Source of the DNA: Bacteroidaceae bacterium
GTDB lineage: Bacteria; Bacteroidota; Bacteroidia; Bacteroidales; Bacteroidaceae
NCBI GenBank assembly: GCA_024688885.1
Contig: JAILDV010000024.1
Span: 1-39,895, forward strand
Length of the DNA: 39,895 bases
Reading direction: 5' to 3'
In this document: positions 32,420-39,895 of the stretch, piece after piece
Layout: each line of letters opens with the position of its first letter
How positions within the stretch are numbered: position 1 is the stretch's first letter
The notes under the pieces: model-generated
The model's database searches: none
The model's input: only the letters and a program-made list of their open reading frames with translations
What the model was told of the DNA's origin: nothing
Made by a program: the position numbers and the translations under genes

Positions 32420-34987
32420 TTAGTTGAACCATTTCACGTAGCAGAAGTCCTGACGGTGTGGCAGGTCTGCATTCTTTGGGTACATACGGTATGCCACTCT
32501 GAAGCTACCAGCCGTCGGAATGACATGAGTGCCCTCAAAGGTGTAGAGGTTTCCATCGCGACCGGTCACCTCAAGTGGTTCCACCTGACTGATGTGGTCA
32601 CGACCTTCTTCATCACGATAGATGGTAACGAGTTCGAAACCGATGGCATCATCCAATCCCTGCTCGTCAATCACATACTTGATGTGGTACTTCTTGCCAG
32701 AGAGCACATCACCCTTCAGCATGTCCTCCTCCTTCTCGAAGGAAACCACATTGACGTCATCCCAACGGGAAGCCACAAGTTCTTTCCATGCTGCGATGTC
32801 TTTTGCCTTCTTGAAGTTGTCGGCAAAGAGTTCTTTACGACGCTTTGCCAATGGGCAATAGAATTTCGTGAAGTAGTCGTCAAGCTGACGCTTCATCGTA
32901 TAGTGAGGTGCAATACGTGCAATAGAGTTCTTGACCGTCTGAATCCAGCCCTCTGAGTAACCCTTCGCATTGCGGGCGTAGTAGAGTGGCAGAATTTCGT
33001 TCTCGAGCAGTGAATAGATGGTAGCTGCATCGAGCTGGTCTTGCTGTTCCTGATTTGGGAAGGTGCGCTTTTCCGTCAATGCCCAACCTGCACCCTCACG
33101 GTAGCCTTCGAGCCACCAGCCATCAAGCACAGAGAGGTTCACGACGCCGTTCATCAGCGCCTTCTCACCAGAAGTACCCGAAGCCTCCAATGGACGTGTC
33201 GGTGTATTCATCCAAATGTCCACACCAGTCACCAAGCGACGGGCAAGCTTCATGTCGTAGTTCTCCAAGAAGATAATCTTACCCAGGAACTCAGGACGAC
33301 GGCTGATTTCGTAAATTTTCTTGATCAAGCCCTGACCTGCACCATCAGCTGGGTGTGCCTTACCTGCAAAGAGGAACTGCACAGGATAGTTGGGGTTATT
33401 CACAATCTTTGCCAAGCGGTCAAGGTCGCTGAAGAGGAGGTGCGCACGCTTATAAGTAGCGAAACGACGGGCGAAACCAATCGTCAAAGCGTTAGGATTG
33501 ATCTTCTCCACGATGGAAACGATACGTGAAGGGTCACCCTGATGCTTCAGCCAATCCTCCCTGAATGCCTTCTTGATATATTCAATCAGCTTTGCCTTCA
33601 AAGCCAGGCGTGTATTCCAGATCTCTTGATCAGGCACATTGTAGATAGCCTCCCAAATCTTCTCGTTCGATTGGTCTGAAAGGAAACTCTTGTCAAAGTT
33701 CTTGGCATAAAGTGCCTTCCATTCAGAAGCCGTCCATGTTGGCATATGTACACCATTGGTCACATAACCCACATTGTCCAATTCCTCTGGGAAGTAACCC
33801 TTCCAGATGCCGTTGAACATATCCTTTGACACCTTGCCATGCAACCAGCTCACACCGTTCACCCAAGAAGAGGTGTTGCAAGCAAAAGTGGACATGCAGA
33901 AGCGCTCGCCCTTATCGTCAGGGTTCACACGTCCCATACCCATGAACTCATCCCAGCTGATGCCGAGCTTTTCTGGATACTGACCCATATACTTGCCGAA
34001 GAGACCTTCGTCAAAATAGTCGTGACCTGCAGGAACAGGAGTGTGTACAGTGTAAAGAGAAGAAGTGCGCACCACTTCCAGTGCCTCGTTGAAAGTCATG
34101 CCGCTCTCCACATACTCCGCCAGACGCTGCACATTGGCAAGAGCAGCATGTCCTTCGTTGCAGTGGATGATGTCCTTCTTGATGCCCAGTTTGTTGAGCA
34201 GCAGAATACCACCGATACCAAGCAGAATCTCCTGCTTCAGACGGTTCTCCCAGTCACCACCATAGAGGGCGTGAGTGATGGAGCGGTCATACTCAGAGTT
34301 CATGTCATTATCAGTGTCGAGCAGATACAGCTTCACACGACCTACATTCACACGCCACACAAGTGCATGCACTGTATAGTTGTTGTAAGGCACGTCAATC
34401 ACCACCTGATCGCCGTTCTCATCCAATTCGCGTTCGATTGGCAGCGTCGGGAACACCTGAGCCTCATAGTTAGCCACTTGCTGACCTTCAATCGAGAGCG
34501 TCTGAGTGAAGTAGCCATAGCGATACAGGAAACCGACAGCACAGAAGTCGATGTTAGAATCAGATGCCTCTTTCACGTAGTCACCAGCCAAGATGCCAAG
34601 ACCACCAGAGTAAATCTTCAGCACATTGCTCAAACCATACTCCATGCAGAGATATGCCACAGAAGGACGCTTCGTGTCAGGCTTCACATCCATATATGCA
34701 CGATACTCCTTATATACATTATTGATACGCTCAACAAGTTTCTTGTCTTCCGCAATCTTCTCCAGCTTCTCGTAGTTCATTCTGCCAAGGAACAGCACGG
34801 GGTTCTTCTGAACTTCATGCCAAAGTTTCGTGTCCATATCGTTGAAGATATGACCCACTTCATTGTTCCATGCCCACCACAGATTGTGAGCAATCTCATT
34901 CAGAGGTTGAAGAGTTGCAGGAACTGACGACCTCACGCTGATTTCACGCCAATTAGGAACATTGGCGTTGCTTGCTTGAATTTTCAT
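32420..34987 (-). CDS. glgP: Alpha-glucan (glycogen) phosphorylase with N-terminal DUF3417
   Basis: The 855-residue protein releases glucose 1-phosphate from glycogen or maltodextrin. Residues about 15-130 match the DUF3417 extension of one branch of GT35 ([20 protein letters not shown]). The phosphorylase core follows, with [24 protein letters not shown] and the PLP-binding Lys609 in [14 protein letters not shown]. The length is typical for the DUF3417 branch. It follows the glycogen synthase gene by 58 bases on the same strand without a visible promoter box, so synthesis and breakdown enzymes are probably co-transcribed. Confidence 0.94.
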   Translation of the reverse strand: MKIQASNANVPNWREISVRSSVPATLQPLNEIAHNLWWAWNNEVGHIFNDMDTKLWHEVQKNPVLFLGRMNYEKLEKIAEDKKLVERINNVYKEYRAYMDVKPDTKRPSVAYLCMEYGLSNVLKIYSGGLGILAGDYVKEASDSNIDFCAVGFLYRYGYFTQTLSIEGQQVANYEAQVFPTLPIERELDENGDQVVIDVPYNNYTVHALVWRVNVGRVKLYLLDTDNDMNSEYDRSITHALYGGDWENRLKQEILLGIGGILLLNKLGIKKDIIHCNEGHAALANVQRLAEYVESGMTFNEALEVVRTSSLYTVHTPVPAGHDYFDEGLFGKYMGQYPEKLGISWDEFMGMGRVNPDDKGERFCMSTFACNTSSWVNGVSWLHGKVSKDMFNGIWKGYFPEELDNVGYVTNGVHMPTWTASEWKALYAKNFDKSFLSDQSNEKIWEAIYNVPDQEIWNTRLALKAKLIEYIKKAFREDWLKHQGDPSRIVSIVEKINPNALTIGFARRFATYKRAHLLFSDLDRLAKIVNNPNYPVQFLFAGKAHPADGAGQGLIKKIYEISRRPEFLGKIIFLENYDMKLARRLVTGVDIWMNTPTRPLEASGTSGEKALMNGVVNLSVLDGWWLEGYREGAGWALTEKRTFPNQEQQDQLDAATIYSLLENEILPLYYARNAKGYSEGWIQTVKNSIARIAPHYTMKRQLDDYFTKFYCPLAKRRKELFADNFKKAKDIAAWKELVASRWDDVNVVSFEKEEDMLKGDVLSGKKYHIKYVIDEQGLDDAIGFELVTIYRDEEGRDHISQVEPLEVTGRDGNLYTFEGTHVIPTAGSFRVAYRMYPKNADLPHRQDFCYVKWFN

Positions 34988-35045
34988 AATTTTATCAATC
35001 AGTTATTGTAATTATCTACTTTCAGTATGTGTTATTTCATACTTC

Positions 35046-36740
35046 TCACTTTTTACCTTCCAATCGTGCATCGCGACTTGCGAGCGCCTTGTCGTAGGCT
35101 TCATAATAATATTGGATGAAATGCTTCCAAAGAGCTTTCTCCGCCACCTTCTCCGCATTCTTGCGCGCTGCGTTCACCTGTTTCTTGTTCATTTTCGAGA
35201 ACTGCAGCATTGTGTCACGAATGCCGTTGCTCACCTCGTCGAAGTTGTAATCAGAACGATGTACCGTCTTCACGCCGTCCTCTATCTCGCTGTATCTTCC
35301 TTTCAGGCTATTAGCCCAAAGGCCAAAACCAGCCAGGTCTGTCGTGATACAAGGCACATGGAATGCCACCGATTCCGTCGGGGTGTAACCCCAAGGCTCG
35401 TAATATGAAGGGAACACCGTCAAGTCATTGCCGATGAGGATGTCATAATAGTCCTTGTTGAAGATGCCATCCTTGCCATCCAGATAGCAAGGCACAAAAA
35501 TCACCTTCACCTTATCCTCAGGACGGTTGTACATGTCGAGCCAGTTCAGTTGCCCCAACACCTTATCATACTCGGGCTCATGCAGCACGTGCGTGATGCG
35601 TGGGTCACCTATGGCACCATATTCAACAGGATTGTGCTTCTTGTTGGCGAGTGCCACTTGCAAATCCATTCGGGCTTCCTTCATCCATGCAGGCACCATG
35701 ACGAATGCCAGCACATTCTTTTCCAATCTGTCATCCCAACGCAGACGGTTCAGTGCATCAATGAACACGTTGATGCCCTTATTCTGATATTCATATCGTC
35801 CACCCGTCGACACAATGATGGTTTCATCATCCAGTTGCGCACCCATCAGCGTGTTGGCAATCCGTAAAAGATGCTTGCGCGCAGCCTGCCTTGCCGCATC
35901 GAACTTGGCAGCAGGAGAAGGCACGAAATCATTCTCAAAGCCATTCATCAGAATCTCGTCAGCAGGCTTGTCCAGCAGTTCCGCGCATTCCTTACCGGTA
36001 ATCTCGCTTACCGTTGTGAAGCAATCCACGTTCCATGCAGCTTGCTTCTCCACCGAGTGCTTCGATTCCACACCCAGCTCCGATGCCATCTGGTCACCGT
36101 TGTAAACTGAAAGATAATCGTAGAGTGGCTTGTTGTTTCCGGCTATGGAGCGTCCCACCGTCGTGGCGTGCGTCGTGAAGATGGTAGCCACTTCCGGCAC
36201 ATATTTCTTCACATACAGGGCAGCCAGACACGTCTGCCACTCATGTGCCTGAAAGACCACGTTGTCATCCTTCTTCAATCCAAAAAACTTATAGTAGCTC
36301 TCCACCACTTTGCCTGCTGCCCATGAGAACATCAGGCTCTCATCATAGTCGCCGTATGCATTCAGCGAATTGACCTGGAAGTTTTCCCAAGCCCATCCGA
36401 AAATCTCATTTCTCTGTTCAAAAAATGGCTTGAAATCCACAAGGATGGCAATGGGTTCGCCCGGCACCTGCCAGCGTCCTACACGGAAAGAAACGCCGTC
36501 ATTCTGTTGCGCACTCTTTCGCCACTTTGCCAATAAAGACTTGTTTTCCTTGAAAAGCGGATTCTTTTTCCCTTCCCAAAAATCGGGACCGATGAAAAAG
36601 ACCTTGTCTGTCAGTTTATCCTGCAGGGTCTTCGCACGTGTGGAAAGCACCGTGTATATGCCGCCCACCTTATTGCAGACCTCCCAACTTGATTCGAAAA
36701 TATAATGCGGTTCTTGTAAATCTCGTGTCTTTTTTGCCAT
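35046..36740 (-). CDS. Glycogen synthase, GT3-like (animal/fungal type)
   Basis: The protein is 564 residues from ATG 36740 (MAKKTRDLQEP). The GT-B fold starts with FESSWEVCNKVGGIYTVLSTRA (nucleotide-sugar side) and has IFTTHATTVGRSIAG. The C-terminal domain carries YYEPWGYTPTESVAFHVPCITTDLAGFG, with the Glu pair in E-x7-E as in yeast Gsy2. It should extend glycogen from a sugar nucleotide; whether UDP- or ADP-glucose is used cannot be read here. It is unlike bacterial GlgA (GT5), which has KTGGLGDV at the N-terminus. It is first in an operon with the phosphorylase; promoter at 36786-36793. Confidence 0.92.
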   Translation of the reverse strand: MAKKTRDLQEPHYIFESSWEVCNKVGGIYTVLSTRAKTLQDKLTDKVFFIGPDFWEGKKNPLFKENKSLLAKWRKSAQQNDGVSFRVGRWQVPGEPIAILVDFKPFFEQRNEIFGWAWENFQVNSLNAYGDYDESLMFSWAAGKVVESYYKFFGLKKDDNVVFQAHEWQTCLAALYVKKYVPEVATIFTTHATTVGRSIAGNNKPLYDYLSVYNGDQMASELGVESKHSVEKQAAWNVDCFTTVSEITGKECAELLDKPADEILMNGFENDFVPSPAAKFDAARQAARKHLLRIANTLMGAQLDDETIIVSTGGRYEYQNKGINVFIDALNRLRWDDRLEKNVLAFVMVPAWMKEARMDLQVALANKKHNPVEYGAIGDPRITHVLHEPEYDKVLGQLNWLDMYNRPEDKVKVIFVPCYLDGKDGIFNKDYYDILIGNDLTVFPSYYEPWGYTPTESVAFHVPCITTDLAGFGLWANSLKGRYSEIEDGVKTVHRSDYNFDEVSNGIRDTMLQFSKMNKKQVNAARKNAEKVAEKALWKHFIQYYYEAYDKALASRDARLEGKK

Positions 36741-36785
36741 AAATACCAACAGAAAATTCTTTTACCTTAAAACTTAAATCGAGCG

Positions 36786-36793
36786 CAAAGGTA
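36786..36793 (-). promoter_or_regulatory. Promoter -7 box TACCTTTG of the glycogen operon
   Basis: Exact TAnnTTTG match, 45 bases before ATG 36740; no clear -33 TTG. It follows directly after the ligA terminator. Confidence 0.6.
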
Positions 36794-36823
36794 CTGATTT
36801 ATTTTGATTTAAGAAATTTTCAG

Positions 36824-36865
36824 AATAAAAAAAACGTGCGCGTCCTGTTAAAATGGACGGCACGT
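36824..36865 (-). terminator. Intrinsic terminator of ligA
   Basis: On the minus strand an 11-pair stem (ACGTGCCGTCC type, one bulged base; 36834-36845 with 36855-36865) is followed by about nine T. It lies 10 bases after the ligA stop codon and is the cleanest Rho-independent terminator in the window. Confidence 0.88.
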
Positions 36866-36875
36866 CCTTTCTTTG

Positions 36876-38918
<2,043 letters not shown>

Positions 38919-39035
38919 TCACGCACATAAACAACAGAATCATTCATAAATTAAGCTATGCTTATCGCAAAGTGATTTACTCGCAAAGAACGGATAACTC
39001 CTTAAAAAACTCTAGCTCCTTTAGTGATTCAAACA

Positions 39036-39740
39036 TCAGTTTAATGTCCAACCGTTGTCACCATGATAAATCATCTGGTGCGTCATGCCGCCATCGATGC
39101 AGATGTTCTCACCCGTGATGAATCCTGCCTTGTCGGAACAAAGAAAGAGAACCATGTTGGCGATGTCCATCGGGTTGCCCACTCGTCCAGCAGGCTGTTG
39201 AACAGCATCAGCTCCCTCATAAACGGTATAGGCCGTGTCAATCCATCCTGGTGAAATACTGTTCACTCGCACCTTACCAGCAAGGCTGACAGCTAAGGCG
39301 TGAGTCAAAGCAGCAATACCACCCTTTGCTGCCGTATAGCTTTCCGTCTGAGGTTGGCTCATACGGTCACGTGATGAGGAGATATTGACAATGGAAGCAC
39401 CCTTGGAGAAAAATGGAGCAAATAGTTTGGACAGATAGAATGGAGCCGTCACGCCAACACTCAGGGCATATTGAAAATCCTCATAACTGCACTCGTTTAT
39501 GCCCTTCATCAGTGGCATGGCATTGTTGATGAGATAATCCACATGCCCATGTTTCTCAATGACATCCTTAGCAAACCGCTCCAGCACCTGTTTGTCAGCA
39601 AGGTCGCCCACAAAGTGGTTGCCCTGCTGTTTATCGATTACGCAAACAGTGGCTCCAAGTTTCTCGAATTCTTCTGCAATACATCTTCCGATGCCTTGCG
39701 CACCACCTGTTATTACGACTACTTTATCCTTGAAATCCAT
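39036..39740 (-). CDS. Short-chain dehydrogenase/reductase (classical SDR)
   Basis: The 234-residue protein is a Rossmann-fold oxidoreductase. It has the cofactor motif TGGAQGIG (11-18), the structural NNA (INNAMPL, about 72-74) and the catalytic set Ser122, Tyr135 and Lys139 (SYTAAKGG), then NSISPGWIDT and GENICIDGG near the end. The substrate is unknown. It follows the partial EamA/DMT transporter gene by 27 bases on the same strand, so the two may be co-transcribed. Confidence 0.92.
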   Translation of the reverse strand: MDFKDKVVVITGGAQGIGRCIAEEFEKLGATVCVIDKQQGNHFVGDLADKQVLERFAKDVIEKHGHVDYLINNAMPLMKGINECSYEDFQYALSVGVTAPFYLSKLFAPFFSKGASIVNISSSRDRMSQPQTESYTAAKGGIAALTHALAVSLAGKVRVNSISPGWIDTAYTVYEGADAVQQPAGRVGNPMDIANMVLFLCSDKAGFITGENICIDGGMTHQMIYHGDNGWTLN

Positions 39741-39767
39741 ATTTGTATCAGTTCGATAAATTGGAAT

Positions 39768-39895
39768 TTACTTTGCAGCAATCCAACAGCCGGCAGCCAT
39801 TAGGATTGAGGCAATTATGAATATTATGGTGACAGGTTCGCCTAACAATAAGATAGACAACAGTGCACCGATGAATGGTGCCAGGGCATAGTAGG
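39768..39895 (-). CDS. EamA/DMT-superfamily transporter, C-terminal end (runs off window)
   Basis: The frame ends at TAA 39768-39770 and is open to the window edge, giving the last 42 residues. The sequence YYALAPFIGALLSILLLGEP followed by a final hydrophobic helix (IIFIIASILMAAGCWIAAK) matches the last two membrane helices of EamA-domain (drug/metabolite) transporters, in which the Gly-Glu-Pro turn is characteristic. The substrate cannot be told. Confidence 0.75.
   Translation of the reverse strand, partial: YYALAPFIGALLSILLLGEPVTIIFIIASILMAAGCWIAAK

Overview
The window looks like chromosomal DNA of a Bacteroidales bacterium, most likely Prevotella or a close relative. The evidence is: Bacteroidetes-type promoters (TAnnTTTG about 7 bases before the inferred start of transcription) in front of at least a dozen genes, almost no Shine-Dalgarno sequences, a bacterial serine palmitoyltransferase for sphingolipids, an animal/fungal-type (GT3-like) glycogen synthase paired with a DUF3417-type glucan phosphorylase, an OmpP1/FadL-type barrel, and polysaccharide-degrading enzymes (GH43, GH127/146-like). 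I see no rRNA, tRNA, CRISPR array, integrase or transposase.

Layout. 1-315: start of a secreted GH43-like glycosidase, cut by the window edge. 521-3079: a short DnaJ-type co-chaperone divergent from a cytoplasmic 5'-nucleotidase-family hydrolase. 3054-4363: a compact minus-strand cluster of small membrane proteins (CD225, GYF_2-CD225, DUF2752). 4414-10102: a tripartite RND efflux operon (adaptor, pump, TolC-like channel) divergent from an AraC-type regulator (10283-11224). 11250-13736: a STAS antagonist and a SpoIIE-type phosphatase fused to an RsbW-like ATPase domain; the phosphatase gene carries an in-frame TAA. 14118-15817: panC-panD-low-molecular-weight protein tyrosine phosphatase. 15903-18775: an OmpP1/FadL-family barrel and an unrecognised Trp/Tyr-rich, Arg/Thr-rich secreted protein. 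18865-20202: a MATE exporter. 20586-23609: a large GH127/146-like arabinofuranosidase. 23710-24000: a glycosyltransferase remnant. 24044-26764: ppdK. 26932-29536: a lipid kinase of the DAGK/sphingosine-kinase family divergent from serine palmitoyltransferase. 29656-30969: serS. 31075-32316: a TPR protein. 32420-36740: glycogen phosphorylase and glycogen synthase. 36876-38882: ligA. 39036-39895: an SDR oxidoreductase and the end of an EamA/DMT transporter.

Most genes are ordinary core genes. The non-coding DNA is less ordinary. Degenerate 7-bp-period repeats occur at many intergenic sites and run into coding sequence: they encode part of two signal peptides (TolC-like channel, TPR protein) and the C-terminal tails of two proteins (TolC-like channel, tyrosine phosphatase). 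Several of these repeats form the arms of 55-75 bp inverted-repeat elements with a 35-42 nt loop. Other points for a second look are the in-frame stop in the SpoIIE-type gene, the lipid-kinase/SPT divergent pair with long structured leaders, and the dispanin-like (CD225) cluster. All calls were made by reading the sequence without database searches.
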